Source: Lysobacter sp. FW306-1B-D06B
GTDB taxonomy: Bacteria > Pseudomonadota > Gammaproteobacteria > Xanthomonadales > Xanthomonadaceae
Assembly (NCBI RefSeq): GCF_038446665.1
Contig: NZ_CP151802.1
Coordinates: 3,286,001-3,350,000 of the forward strand
Direction: 5' to 3'
DNA length: 64,000 nucleotides
Shown: positions 26,576 through 35,362 of the stretch, piece after piece
Numbering within the stretch: the stretch's first letter is position 1
Layout of the letters: each line of letters opens with the position of its first letter
Made by a program: the position numbers and the translations under genes
The notes under the pieces: generated by a model
What the model saw: only the letters and a program-made list of their open reading frames with translations
Database searches by the model: none
Told to the model about the DNA's origin: nothing

Positions 26576-27964
26576 GTGGAACAGACGCCGGCATCCCGCA
26601 TGCGACCGAAGCTGACCTGGTGGTACCTGTTGCTGGTGATCGTGCCGCTCGCGGTGGCCGCGGTGATGACGCACTACCCGTTCGCGCTGCCCGTCGCACC
26701 CTCGCCCGCCGACGTGGCGCACGCCACGCAGGCCGCCACTGCGCACGGGCCGCTGACCTCCCCGCTCTCGCGCTTCCTGCTGCAGTTGCTGGTGGTGTTG
26801 GGCGTGGCCAAGAGCGCCGGCTGGCTGCTGCGCCGCTTCGGCCAGCCGGCGGTGATCGGCGAGATGGCCGCCGGCCTGCTGCTCGGGCCGCTGCTGTTCG
26901 GCGCCGTCGCGCCCGACGTGCAGGGCTGGCTGTTCGCGCCGCAGAGCCTGGGCGCGCTGGGGTTGGTGAGCCAGCTGGGCGTGCTGATGTTCCTGTTCGT
27001 CGCCGGCGCGGAGCTCGACCTCACCAGCCTGCACGGACGTCGCGGCTTCGCGTTGCTGGTGAGCCACGCCGGCATCGCCCTGCCCTTCCTGTGCGGCGTG
27101 CTGCTGGCGTTCGCCCTGTTCGCGCAGCACGCGCCGGCCGGCGTGGGCTTCGCCAGCTTCGCGCTGTTCATGGGCGTGTCGCTGAGCATCACCGCGTTCC
27201 CGGTGCTGCTGCGCATCCTGTCCGACCGCGGCCTCACCCACACCGAAATCGGCCGCATCGCCATCGCCTGCGCCGCGCTCGGCGATGCCAGCGCGTGGTG
27301 CCTGCTGGCGGTGATCGTCGCCACCGTGCAGGCCACCGGCTGGGGCATGGCGTCGGTGAGCCTGCTGGGGACGCTGCTGTTCGCGGTGGCAGTGCTGGCC
27401 TTGGCGCGGCCGTGGATCACGCGCCGCGCGGTGCCGGTCGAACTGGAAGGCCGCGCGCTCATCGCCCTGCTGCTGCTCGCGCTGGCCTGCGCGCTGGTGA
27501 CGGAGGTGCTGGGCATCCACGCGCTGTTCGGTGCGTTCCTGGCGGGCGTGGCCGTGTCGGGCAACGCCCGCCTGCGTCATCTGTTGGTCGAGCGCGTGGA
27601 GCCGTTCGCGATTTCCCTGTTGCTGCCGCTGTTCTTCGCGATGACCGGCCTGCGCCTGCGCATGGACGGTTGGCAGGCGTCGGACGTGCTGCTGGGGCTG
27701 GGGGTGATCGTGGTGGCGACGCTCGGTAAAGGCATCGGCACGTGGATGTCCGCGCGCAGCGCCGGCATGCCGAACGTCGATGCCATGCGCCTGGGCGCGC
27801 TGATGAACACGCGCGGCCTGATGGAGCTGATCGTGCTCAACCTGGGCTACGAGCTGGGCCTGATCGGCGATCGCCTGTTCGCGGTGCTGGTGGTCATGGC
27901 GCTGGTGACCACCGCCATGACCGGCCCGTTGCTGGACCTGATCGAACGCCGCGCGCGCCGCTAA
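26576..27964 (+). CDS. CPA2-family cation:proton antiporter
   Basis: A 462-residue polytopic protein with one N-terminal helix followed by about twelve Na/H-exchanger helices. Family motifs are FGQPAVIGEMAAGLLLGP, LFLFVAGAELDL-type LMFLFVAGAELDLT, and CAALGDASAWCLLAV with the exchanger acidic pair region. No RCK/TrkA domain is present at the C terminus, unlike KefB/KefC. It probably exchanges K+ or Na+ for H+. The GTG at 26576 is used here; ATG 26600 is an alternative, and an ATG at 26572 is out of frame. Confidence 0.88.
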   Translation: MEQTPASRMRPKLTWWYLLLVIVPLAVAAVMTHYPFALPVAPSPADVAHATQAATAHGPLTSPLSRFLLQLLVVLGVAKSAGWLLRRFGQPAVIGEMAAGLLLGPLLFGAVAPDVQGWLFAPQSLGALGLVSQLGVLMFLFVAGAELDLTSLHGRRGFALLVSHAGIALPFLCGVLLAFALFAQHAPAGVGFASFALFMGVSLSITAFPVLLRILSDRGLTHTEIGRIAIACAALGDASAWCLLAVIVATVQATGWGMASVSLLGTLLFAVAVLALARPWITRRAVPVELEGRALIALLLLALACALVTEVLGIHALFGAFLAGVAVSGNARLRHLLVERVEPFAISLLLPLFFAMTGLRLRMDGWQASDVLLGLGVIVVATLGKGIGTWMSARSAGMPNVDAMRLGALMNTRGLMELIVLNLGYELGLIGDRLFAVLVVMALVTTAMTGPLLDLIERRARR

Positions 27965-28034
27965 CCGCCGGGCGCGGTCGCGCGGATAACGCAGCGCGGT
28001 CGCGCGTCCAGCGCCCGCGCATCGACGCCAATGA

Positions 28035-28394
28035 TCAGCCGCAGTCTCCGGGTTCCTCGATCTGGCGCACCTCGCACTCCAGGTTCCATTCGGTGCCGTG
28101 GACTTCCAGGAACCGGCGCGTCAGCTGCGTCGCTTCGTCCAGCGAATCGGCCTGCAACACTGCATAGCCGCCGATCACTTCCTTGGCTTCGGTGAACGGA
28201 CCGTCGATGTTGGACAGCTTGCCATTGTGCAGGCGCACGCGGCGACCCTGCGCGGTCGGTTGCAGCCCGCCGGTGTCGAGCAGCTTGCCGGACGCGCGCA
28301 GTTCGTCGATCAGTCGGGTCATATCGTCGATGAGGCGTTGGCTGGGCACCTGGCCGGTGTTCTCGTCGAGCCGGATCATGGACATGAAGCGCAT
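28035..28394 (-). CDS. YCII-domain protein
   Basis: A 119-residue protein starting MRFMSMIRLDENTG, with the ferredoxin-like YCII/DGPF fold signature NIDGPFTEAKEVIGGYAVLQ near 61-80. The family resembles small dehalogenase-like or sigma-factor-associated proteins whose chemistry is uncertain. It converges with the antiporter and is divergent from the serine-hydrolase gene. Confidence 0.85.
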   Translation of the reverse strand: MRFMSMIRLDENTGQVPSQRLIDDMTRLIDELRASGKLLDTGGLQPTAQGRRVRLHNGKLSNIDGPFTEAKEVIGGYAVLQADSLDEATQLTRRFLEVHGTEWNLECEVRQIEEPGDCG

Positions 28395-28572
28395 GGGATC
28401 TCCTTGTTGCTTGGACGCGGCCGCCGTCGATGCCGGCGTGGAAGCGCGCCCTTCATGGGAACGACGTTCGGGCGGGGACGAAATCGACAAAGCGCCGAAT
28501 CGACAGACGTTGCCGGGTTCGCGCGGCGGGGCTCCGCTATGCTGCGGCGACCCTCAGACCGCTCGCCCGCCG

Positions 28573-29745
28573 ATGATCCGACTTCGTCCTTACGCCCGTG
28601 TCTTCGTTCTGTTGTGGCTGCTGACGGCGTCCACGGCCTGGGCTCAGGGCTATTTCCCGCCGCGCGGCGACTGGGCGCGGGCGACGCCGGCGCAGGCGGG
28701 CTTCGATCCGCAGCGTCTGCAGGAAGCTGTGGACTACGCCCTTGCCCACGAAGCGAAGGAACCGCGCGACCAGTCGATCGCGCTGGCACAGAGCTTCGGC
28801 GCGAAGGAGCCGTTCTTCGACGGCCAGATCGGCCCGACCGCGGTGCGCGCCGGCCTCAACGGGCTGATCGTGCATCGCGGCAAGGTGGTGGCGGAATTCG
28901 GCGACACGCACGCCGTGGACATGAGCCACAGCGTGACCAAGACCTTCCTCAGCACCGTCGTCGGCGTGGCCTGGCAGCGTGGGCTGATCCGCGACACCAA
29001 CGACCGCGTCGTCGGTTACATGCCGCGCGACGTGGACCTGTTCGCCTCCGAGCACAACGCGCCGATCACCTGGGAGCATCTGCTGCGCCAGACCAGCGAC
29101 TGGCAGGGCACGCTGTGGGGCAAGCCCGACTGGGCAGACCGTCCCTCCGGCGCGCCCGAACAATGGCCCAACCGCGAACGCCACGCGCCCGGCACGCACT
29201 ACATGTACAACGACGTGCGCGTGAACGTGCTCGCCCTGGCCGCGCTGCAAGTGTGGCGCCGTCCGCTGCCGGAAGTGCTGCGCGAGAACGTGATGGACCC
29301 CATCGGCGCGAGCACGCGCTGGCGCTGGCACGGCTACCGCAATTCGTGGATCGAACTAGACGGTCAGAAGATCCAGTCCGTTTCCGGTGGCGGCCATTGG
29401 GGCGGCGGCATGTTCATCGATGCCTGGGACATGGCGCGTTTCGGCTACCTGTTCCTGCGCGACGGCCGCTGGGACGGCAAGCAGCTCGTCTCGCGCGAAT
29501 GGATCGCCAAGGCCCGCACGCCGGGCAGCGACAACGCCGAGTACGGCTACTGCAACTGGTTCCTCAACACCGGCCGCAAGGCATTGCCCTCGGCGCCGGA
29601 GAGCAGCGTGACCTTCCGCGGCAACGGTCAGAACATCGTCTACATCGATCGCGACAACGATCTGCTGATCGTGGTGCGCTGGATCGACCGCGGCGACGCG
29701 CTCGACACGTTCATCGGGAAGGTGCTGGCGGCGCGGGTGCGGTAG
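28573..29745 (+). CDS. Serine hydrolase, beta-lactamase class C fold
   Basis: A 390-residue secreted protein with a Sec signal peptide (about 1-25, ending TAWAQ). The catalytic SxxK is in SHSVTKTFLS near 119. A Tyr-x-Asn-like YMYND lies near 211, and a C-terminal GGGHWGGG segment stands in the usual KTG region. It belongs to the penicillin-binding/beta-lactamase-like esterase group and may act on cell wall or esters; resistance cannot be claimed. The ATG at 28573 precedes a clear signal peptide. Confidence 0.83.
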   Translation: MIRLRPYARVFVLLWLLTASTAWAQGYFPPRGDWARATPAQAGFDPQRLQEAVDYALAHEAKEPRDQSIALAQSFGAKEPFFDGQIGPTAVRAGLNGLIVHRGKVVAEFGDTHAVDMSHSVTKTFLSTVVGVAWQRGLIRDTNDRVVGYMPRDVDLFASEHNAPITWEHLLRQTSDWQGTLWGKPDWADRPSGAPEQWPNRERHAPGTHYMYNDVRVNVLALAALQVWRRPLPEVLRENVMDPIGASTRWRWHGYRNSWIELDGQKIQSVSGGGHWGGGMFIDAWDMARFGYLFLRDGRWDGKQLVSREWIAKARTPGSDNAEYGYCNWFLNTGRKALPSAPESSVTFRGNGQNIVYIDRDNDLLIVVRWIDRGDALDTFIGKVLAARVR

Positions 29746-29747
29746 GT

Positions 29748-29778
29748 GGGAATTCGGGATTCGGGATTCGGGATTCGG
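29748..29778. repeat. Short GGGATTC heptamer tandem repeat
   Basis: About three and a half consecutive GGGATTC units lie directly after the serine-hydrolase stop. They are too short to be a CRISPR and have no spacers. Confidence 0.7.
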
Positions 29779-29794
29779 TGAATCATTTCAGAAC

Positions 29795-30045
29795 CGTCAT
29801 CCCGGCGAAGGCCGGGATCCAGGCTGATGACCCATGGGCACTCCCTCACGGGCAACCCACCTCACCGTCATTCCCGCGAAGGCGGGGGCTTTTGGGCCGC
29901 CATATGGCGGCACTCTCCAGGGGTTTTTCACGCATTCCCACTTGTTTGTGACGAGCAACAGCGAACATGGATTCCAGCTTTCGCTGGAATGACGTGGGGC
30001 GTCGGATGGCGTGACGGCCTGGGTCCCGGCCTTCGCCGGATGACG
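29795..30045. repeat. Composite array of REP-like repeats, right copy (inverted)
   Basis: Four family-1 palindromes lie at about 29798-29823, 29865-29890, 29972-29996 and 30021-30045. With their linkers they match the left array at 26.1-26.45 kb in reverse complement, including GCCGCCATATGGCGG. The array occupies the gap between the hydrolase and the glyoxalase-like gene. Confidence 0.75.
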
Positions 30046-30065
30046 GCTTCGGGCACGCTTCAGTC

Positions 30066-30109
30066 GATTCCCTATTCCCTATTCCCTATTCCCTATTCCC
30101 TATTCCCGA
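30066..30109. repeat. CCCTATT heptamer tandem repeat
   Basis: Roughly five and a half copies of a 7-base unit (CTATTCC in register) run into the 3' end of the glyoxalase-like gene. A perfect short tandem repeat like this can vary in copy number. Confidence 0.75.
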
Positions 30110-30117
30110 ATCACCAA

Positions 30118-30552
30118 TCAAAACGTCACCTTCACCGACGGCGCACTCCGCTTCGCCTCGCCGTGATACACGGCTTCGATGTTGTTGCCGTCCGGATCGA
30201 GCACGAAGGCGGCGTAGTAGCCGGGATGGTACGGCCGCTCGCCGGGCGCGCCGTTGTCGCTGCCACCGGTGGCGAGCGCGGCTTGGTGGAACGCGTCCAC
30301 CATCGCGCGGTCTGCGGCCTGGAATGCGAGGTGGTTGCGCCCGGTCAGTTCGCCCTGCGCGGCCTCGCTCTTGGCATTGGAGACGAACAGCTCGTCGTAC
30401 CAGAAAGCGCCGTCGTCGAGCGTGCCGCCCAGGGGCACTTTCAGGGACTTGAACACGGCGTCGTAGAAGCGGCGGCTCGCGGGGACGTCGCGCACGACCA
30501 GTTGCACATGGTCGATCAGGCGGCCGCGGTGCAGTTCCATCGTTTCCATCAT
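30118..30552 (-). CDS. VOC/glyoxalase-family protein
   Basis: A 144-residue protein of the vicinal-oxygen-chelate fold. Metal-ligand positions are seen in DHVQLVVRD (His), GRNHLAFQA (His) and the C-terminal FVLDPDGNNIEAVYH (Glu). It is of the YP_/glyoxalase-bleomycin type and the substrate is unknown. Its 3' end touches the heptamer array. Closely spaced ATG codons at 30552, 30549 and 30540 could all serve as start. Confidence 0.86.
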   Translation of the reverse strand: MMETMELHRGRLIDHVQLVVRDVPASRRFYDAVFKSLKVPLGGTLDDGAFWYDELFVSNAKSEAAQGELTGRNHLAFQAADRAMVDAFHQAALATGGSDNGAPGERPYHPGYYAAFVLDPDGNNIEAVYHGEAKRSAPSVKVTF

Positions 30553-30616
30553 GCGTCCTGCTGGCGGAAGGAGCCGGCATTACAGCGCACACGCTGCATG
30601 CCGGCCTTCACATCGC

Positions 30617-31111
30617 TCAATGCGTTCCGGGATGCAGCGACGGCGAACCGCCCTGCGTCGGTTTCGTGCGCAGCAGGCTTTCCAGGTTCTGCACGCCGCG
30701 CATGGCCGATACCGCATGCAACAGGTCCTGGAACTGCTCCTCCGCCACGGTGCCCTTGAGCTGCACGCGGCCCTCGCGCACGTGCACTTCCACGTCATGC
30801 GGGTGATCGACCAGCCGACCCAGGCGCGCACGGATGCGATCGTGCAGCAGGTCGTCGTCGATGGGCGCCGAGGACAGGTTCGCGCGGGTGCGCGCCGCGA
30901 TGCCTTTCAGGCGATCGGCGGCCTGCTTGGACTTGCCGCGCACGTAGCGGTCGGCCCCGTGGCCCATGGAAACGCTGCGGTCTCGCACCAGCGAGCGGCG
31001 TCGCCGGCCTGTGTTGGGATCGAGGAAGTACATCACCAGCGCGCCGGCGGCGAAGCCCAGCGCGACGTTGAACAGGGTGCCCAGCGCGCTGGACGCGGAA
31101 CGCTCATGCAT
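30617..31111 (-). CDS. BON-domain envelope protein
   Basis: A 164-residue protein with one N-terminal membrane helix (ALGTLFNVALGFAAGALVMYFL, in part residues 9-29) and then a basic stretch DPNTGRRRRSLVRDR. The C-terminal BON domain is near 85-150 (RIRARLGRLVDHP, VREGRVQLKGTV). BON domains bind phospholipids and occur in stress-related envelope proteins. The combination resembles YtxH-like N termini joined to BON. It is 64 bases upstream of the glyoxalase-like gene on the same strand. Confidence 0.82.
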   Translation of the reverse strand: MHERSASSALGTLFNVALGFAAGALVMYFLDPNTGRRRRSLVRDRSVSMGHGADRYVRGKSKQAADRLKGIAARTRANLSSAPIDDDLLHDRIRARLGRLVDHPHDVEVHVREGRVQLKGTVAEEQFQDLLHAVSAMRGVQNLESLLRTKPTQGGSPSLHPGTH

Positions 31112-31292
31112 GGTTCGTCACCTCGGATCGGTTCGCGTGTCGGGTGATGCTGCCATCGACGGCGAAAACGTCGCGCGAAGGCCCGCCTTAACAGGGCCCG
31201 TGCGCTGAACGGCATCAATTTTCGGAGAAATCCGAGAGAGTTTGGCGCCACGGATTGCTAACTTTCCGCCCCCGCATCCCGACTGCACGATC

Positions 31293-32096
31293 GTGTTGAT
31301 CAAGACTTCGCCCCGCCGGGCGCCGCTGCATTTCTCCTTCCCCCTGCTGGCGTGCATCCTCACGGCGATGCTGGCGTCGTGCGTAAAGGATGGCGCGGAA
31401 GACAAGCAGGCAAACGCGACGGCATCGCAGGCGCAGCCAGCCTTCGTCGCACCGCAGGACGTGTTCGAGCGCTCCGCCGTGTCGATCGTCGGGATCAGCT
31501 ATCCACCGGGGCTGGAGCGCTATCCCGGCCTGGCGCGCCTCTTGGTCACGCACGCCGATGCGCGCCGCGCGGTGCTCGACAACGCCCTCAAGCGCAACCC
31601 GCAACCGGCCGTGCCGTACGAACTCACGCTGCGCTTCTCCACGGTGGCCGACGCGCCGCGGATGTTCGCCGTCGTCGTGGACGAGGAGATGTACGACGGC
31701 GGCATGACCAGCCAGCCGGCTCATGCCACCTTCCTGTGGCTGCCGGCCGAACAGCGCCTGATGCCGCCGGACGAGATGATCCCCAACCCCGCCGCCTGGG
31801 CGCGCCTGCACGAATACATCATCGATCGCGAACGCGAAGAGTCCGCGATGCTCGGCGGTGTGGCTCAGGCTCAGGCTCCCGCTCCTGCACCCACCCGCGC
31901 CATGCAGCACGTCTTCAATCCGCGCTTCAACTCCGCTGGCCGCATCGCGGGCCTGCGCTTCCGCGTCGCCGACGGCGACGAAGTGGAAGTGCCCGGCGCG
32001 CTGCTCAAGCCGCTGGTCGCGCCGACCTACGCGGACTGGTTCGACGACACGCCGCCGGCGCCCGCGGTCGCCGCGACCGCCACCGCCAGCCTCTGA
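31293..32096 (+). CDS. Lipoprotein with RsiV/DUF3298-like domain
   Basis: A 267-residue lipoprotein with signal and lipobox (TAMLASC near residue 29). The central part is VPYELTLRFSTVADAPRMF, followed by DGGMTSQPAHATFLWLP, which recalls the DUF3298/RsiV fold of secreted lysozyme-inhibitor-like proteins. The C terminus is Pro/Ala-rich. GTG 31293 is chosen because it puts the signal peptide near the N terminus; a TTG at 31242 is an alternative. The family call is tentative. Confidence 0.66.
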   Translation: MLIKTSPRRAPLHFSFPLLACILTAMLASCVKDGAEDKQANATASQAQPAFVAPQDVFERSAVSIVGISYPPGLERYPGLARLLVTHADARRAVLDNALKRNPQPAVPYELTLRFSTVADAPRMFAVVVDEEMYDGGMTSQPAHATFLWLPAEQRLMPPDEMIPNPAAWARLHEYIIDREREESAMLGGVAQAQAPAPAPTRAMQHVFNPRFNSAGRIAGLRFRVADGDEVEVPGALLKPLVAPTYADWFDDTPPAPAVAATATASL

Positions 32097-32134
32097 GTCG
32101 ACGCTCCGCATCGCAGACGCGGAGCGGGCGCGCC

Positions 32135-32608
32135 TCACGGCTTCGCCGGTGCCACCAGCCGTTCGTGCAGCTGCGGAATCTGCATCAGCGCCGCCGAGGA
32201 GTACCACGGGTGGTACTCGGCCACCATCTCGCCCTGGATGATCACGGGGTCCGTGGCGACCAGACGCTTCGCCTCTTCCACGTCGGCCACCGCGAAGACG
32301 AACAGGCCGCGCCAGCCTGCCGGGTCCTCGACGAACGGACCGGCCACCGCCAGCTTTCCTTCCTTCGACAACCGCTCCATGTTGGCGAAGTGGCCGGCGA
32401 ACATCGCTTTGCGCTGCTCGCCGTCCGGCACGCGCTTCGGCCCGGTCTTCAGCACCACCAGCACGTAGCGGCGCATGCCGTGCTCGTCCGCGCCCAGGCG
32501 CTTGGCCAATGCGGCGTCGAATGACGGGGCGGCGGGCGCTTCCTGTGCCGCCAGCGGAGCGGAGCCGCACAGTAGCGCGACGGCGAGGAAATGGGTCCAG
32601 CGTTTCAT
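32135..32608 (-). CDS. Exported YCII-domain protein
   Basis: A 157-residue protein with a Sec signal peptide (MKRWTHFLAVALLCGSAPLAAQ, cleavage near 21) and a YCII domain. Domain motifs are MRRYVLVVLKTGP, HFANMERLSKEGKLAVAGPF and DPVIIQGEMVAEYHPWY. An exported YCII protein is less usual than the cytosolic type encoded at 28035. It converges with the DUF3298-like lipoprotein gene. Confidence 0.84.
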   Translation of the reverse strand: MKRWTHFLAVALLCGSAPLAAQEAPAAPSFDAALAKRLGADEHGMRRYVLVVLKTGPKRVPDGEQRKAMFAGHFANMERLSKEGKLAVAGPFVEDPAGWRGLFVFAVADVEEAKRLVATDPVIIQGEMVAEYHPWYSSAALMQIPQLHERLVAPAKP

Positions 32609-32669
32609 CTCGGCTTCCTCCAGAGGCGCCGTCGCGCCGCGCTCGCGCACGGCGCGGCCGGCACAGTCG

Positions 32670-33578
32670 TCATGCCGCGGGCTTGCGCAGTGCCGACTCG
32701 AACAGCGCCAGCGTCTTCTTCCACGCCTCGCGCGCGGCGGCTTCGTCGAAGCGCGGCGTGGTGTCGTTGTTGAAGCCGTGCTGCGTGCCGGGCGGCTGGA
32801 ACAGCTCGTAGCGAACGCCGGCCTGTTTCAGCGCGGCCTCGTACGCAGGCCAGCCGGCATTGACGCGCTCGTCGTTAGCGGCCAGCACCACGAGCAGGTT
32901 CGCCTTGATCTTCGGCACGTCTTCCAGCGCGGGCGCGGGACCGTAGAACGGCGCCGCGGCGTCGAGATCCGGCAGTTGCGTGGCGAGGAAGTTCGACATG
33001 CCGCCGCCGTAGCAGAAGCCGACCACGCCAAGCCGGCCGTTGCCGCCTTCGATCGTGCGCAGCATCTTCGCGGCGGCGAGGAAGTCCTGCTTCGTCTTGG
33101 CCTGATCGAGCTTGGCGAACTCGGCGCGCGCCTTGTCCTCGTCGCCGGGGTAACCACCCAGCGGGAACAACGCGTCGGGCGCGAAGGCGATGTAACCCTC
33201 CAGTGCGAGGCGGCGGGTGATGTCCTCGATGTGCGGGTTCAGTCCGCGGTTCTCGTGGACCACCAGCACCACCGGCAACGGACCGCTCTTCTTCGCCGGA
33301 CGCACGAGGTAACCGCGCGCGGTGCCATACCCCTGCGGGGACGGAAACTCCAGGTACTTCGCGACCAGGCGCTTGTCGTCCGGCTTGACCTGCTGCGCGG
33401 CGGCGAACTGCGGGCTCAGCGCCGCGAGCAGTCCGGCCGCGCCGGCGGCACCGACGGCGAAGCGTCCGGCACCGCGCAGGAACCCGCGCCGGTCGATGAG
33501 GCCGTGCACGTACTGGTCGAACAGCTTCAGCACTTCCGGATCGAAATCGCTGGCCTTGCGACGGGGCGTATCGGCCAT
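32670..33578 (-). CDS. Tat-exported dienelactone hydrolase family protein
   Basis: A 302-residue alpha/beta hydrolase with a twin-arginine signal (DRRGFLRGAGRFAVG near 29-43). The catalytic Cys is in VGFCYGGGMS, the Asp in LAANDERVN and the His in GTQHGFNND, the Cys-Asp-His triad of the dienelactone hydrolase family. It is probably a periplasmic esterase with unknown substrate. It is divergent from the lipoprotein at 33773, with a 194-base promoter region between them. Confidence 0.87.
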   Translation of the reverse strand: MADTPRRKASDFDPEVLKLFDQYVHGLIDRRGFLRGAGRFAVGAAGAAGLLAALSPQFAAAQQVKPDDKRLVAKYLEFPSPQGYGTARGYLVRPAKKSGPLPVVLVVHENRGLNPHIEDITRRLALEGYIAFAPDALFPLGGYPGDEDKARAEFAKLDQAKTKQDFLAAAKMLRTIEGGNGRLGVVGFCYGGGMSNFLATQLPDLDAAAPFYGPAPALEDVPKIKANLLVVLAANDERVNAGWPAYEAALKQAGVRYELFQPPGTQHGFNNDTTPRFDEAAAREAWKKTLALFESALRKPAA

Positions 33579-33772
33579 GGGAAACCTCCGCGGCGGTGAT
33601 CGGGCGTGCCGGCGAGGATACCGGCGAATCCGTGACGCAGGGTGCGGCGTGCGCCTGGCCGACGTCCCGGCGCGACGGACGGCGTTCAACCGGCGTGGAC
33701 GCGCGATGCGTCACCGTATCGAACCGGCGATGCCCACGATGCAGCGCCGGCCCTTCCCCGACGGAGACCGCG

Positions 33773-34375
33773 ATGAAGAACGCGCCGACCTGGCTGACCG
33801 CCGCCCTGCTCCTGGCCGCCTGCCAGCAGACGTCCACGCCGGCGCCCGCCGATGCGGCCTCCACGCCACCGCCCACGCAACCCGCAGCGACCACGCCCGC
33901 ACCCGCCACGGGCACCGCGCCTCCGGCACGGGCATTGGCCGATGCGGCGATCGCCGCCGTGCCTCCGCCGCGCGCGCAAGCGCCGGGCGATGAGCAGACC
34001 AACGCCGCCATCGACAAGGCACTGGGCGATCACGCGCAGTACGAACCCTTCATCCGCGAGTTCCAGTCGGCGGTCGTGCGCGGCGACAAAGCCGCCGTCG
34101 CGGGCATGGTCGACTACCCGTTCACGGCGACGGTGGAAGGAAAGAAGAAGACCATCCCGGATGCCTCGGCCTTCGTGGCCGACTACGAGGACGTCTTCTC
34201 GCCCGCGATCGTGCAGGCGGTGCGCAACCAGAAATACGCCGAGCTGTTCGTCAGCTATCGCGGCGTGATGTTCGGCAATGGCGAGGTGTGGATCAACGGC
34301 ATCTGCCATGCGGACAGCGCCGACTGTTCGCGCTTCGACGTGCGCGTGGTGACCATCCAGCCCGGCCCGGGCTGA
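33773..34375 (+). CDS. Lipoprotein of unknown function
   Basis: A 200-residue protein with signal peptide and lipobox (ALLLAAC near residue 17), a long Pro/Ala/Thr linker (about 20-70) and a small globular domain. That domain runs from HAQYEPFIREFQSAVV to EVWINGICHADSADCSRFDV and holds two cysteines. The linker suggests reach from the membrane into the periplasm. No family is recognised. Confidence 0.74.
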   Translation: MKNAPTWLTAALLLAACQQTSTPAPADAASTPPPTQPAATTPAPATGTAPPARALADAAIAAVPPPRAQAPGDEQTNAAIDKALGDHAQYEPFIREFQSAVVRGDKAAVAGMVDYPFTATVEGKKKTIPDASAFVADYEDVFSPAIVQAVRNQKYAELFVSYRGVMFGNGEVWINGICHADSADCSRFDVRVVTIQPGPG

Positions 34376-34401
34376 TCGCCGCGCGCGGCAGGGGCGCGCG
34401 G

Positions 34402-34442
34402 AAAAAAGACCGCCGCCGATGCCCCACGCACCGACGGCGGTG
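34402..34442 (-). terminator. Intrinsic terminator of the DUF1328 gene
   Basis: On the minus strand the stem ACCGCCG / CGGCGGT is followed by CTTTTTT. It lies just past the stop of the small DUF1328-type gene and between two convergent genes. Confidence 0.78.
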
Positions 34443-34447
34443 GCGAC

Positions 34448-34621
34448 TTACGTCACCTTCTTGGCGATGGTCACGCCCAGAATCAAAAGCACGATGGCGA
34501 TGCCCAGGCCCACCCAGAACAGCAGCTTGGCAATGCCCATCGCCGCGCCCGCGGCGCCGCTGAAACCCAGCGCACCGGCGAGCAGGCCGATGACGGCGAA
34601 GATGATGGCCCACTTGAACAT
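34448..34621 (-). CDS. DUF1328-family small membrane protein
   Basis: A 57-residue protein made of two hydrophobic helices separated by a Gly/Ala turn (MFKWAIIFAVIGLLAGALGF, then IAKLLFWVGLGIAIVLLI). This is the standard DUF1328/YtjA layout. The family is associated with envelope stress but is functionally undefined. Confidence 0.88.
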   Translation of the reverse strand: MFKWAIIFAVIGLLAGALGFSGAAGAAMGIAKLLFWVGLGIAIVLLILGVTIAKKVT

Positions 34622-34674
34622 GTCGTCTGACTCCACGAACCCTTGCGAGGCATCGGACCTTAGTCGCGGCGCTG

Positions 34675-35133
34675 TCATTCCCGCGTGAGCGGTAGTGTGT
34701 GCGCGGCGTGACGCCCGAGTCGGCGCAGCGCGATGCCCAGGCCGATGCGGTAGCTGGCGCCCAGATCGCCGTGGATGACGATGGTCGCCAGCGGCATCGC
34801 CTGCGCGCGCAATGGAAGTTCCAGCACGTCGGCGCAGCGCTCGTGCACTTCGACATAAGGCGTGCGCATCGATTCCAGTGCTTCGCGCAGGGTGGCGTCC
34901 GACCGCATCGGATCGGCCAGTTCGCCCGGGTCGAGCAGCACGAAATCGCCCCTTGCCCGCACGCTGCGCAGCGAAGCGATCAACTCGCGCAACGAAGCGC
35001 AGCTGCGCACACGCAGGATGCTGCCGGCCGCGCGGGCGATGCCGCGCAATCCGGCGAGCGCTTCGCCGCTGAGGCCGCGCCGCGCCGGATGCGGGCCCTG
35101 CACTATCACGATGTCTGCAGCGGAGATGTCCAT
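34675..35133 (-). CDS. Degenerate AroQ-fold protein, distal member of three-gene operon
   Basis: A 152-residue protein with remnants of type II 3-dehydroquinate dehydratase: VIVQGPHPARRG at the N terminus, FVLLDPGEL, PYVEVHERC and GDLGASYRIGLGIAL. The active-site Tyr and Arg of the lid loop, the Asn of NPGA and the second His/Arg region are missing, so enzymatic dehydratase activity is unlikely. It is the last gene of a tight operon with a second AroQ-like gene and a 68-residue protein. A binding or regulatory role is possible. Confidence 0.7.
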   Translation of the reverse strand: MDISAADIVIVQGPHPARRGLSGEALAGLRGIARAAGSILRVRSCASLRELIASLRSVRARGDFVLLDPGELADPMRSDATLREALESMRTPYVEVHERCADVLELPLRAQAMPLATIVIHGDLGASYRIGLGIALRRLGRHAAHTLPLTRE

Positions 35134-35149
35134 GACGGTTTGCGCGCGC

Positions 35150-35356
35150 TCAGTCGAGCCGGTTCAAGGCACGCACGCGCACTTCCGAGGGCGTGACACC
35201 GTGCGAACCCGCGGCCTGCGCGCGCACGCGTTCGAGCACGTCGGCCGGGTCCAGGTCGATGCCGTCGGCCGTCGCGTGCACCAGCGTGGTCTGCCCGCGG
35301 ATGCACAGCCGTTCGGCGAGGTGGATCTCGTAGTCGGCGAAGAAGCAGTAGCGCAT
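35150..35356 (-). CDS. Small protein between two AroQ-like genes
   Basis: A 68-residue protein (MRYCFFADYEIHLAERLCIR at the start) that is charged and probably cytosolic. It is not recognised as a family. It begins 6 bases after the upstream AroQ-like gene ends and stops 16 bases before the next begins, so the three are almost certainly cotranscribed. Confidence 0.72.
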   Translation of the reverse strand: MRYCFFADYEIHLAERLCIRGQTTLVHATADGIDLDPADVLERVRAQAAGSHGVTPSEVRVRALNRLD

Positions 35357-35362
35357 GGCCGC

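Noticed and set aside
28573..29745. Calling the serine hydrolase an antibiotic-resistance beta-lactamase.
   Set aside because: Only the fold motifs are seen. The KTG region is atypical and many such proteins are esterases or peptidases.
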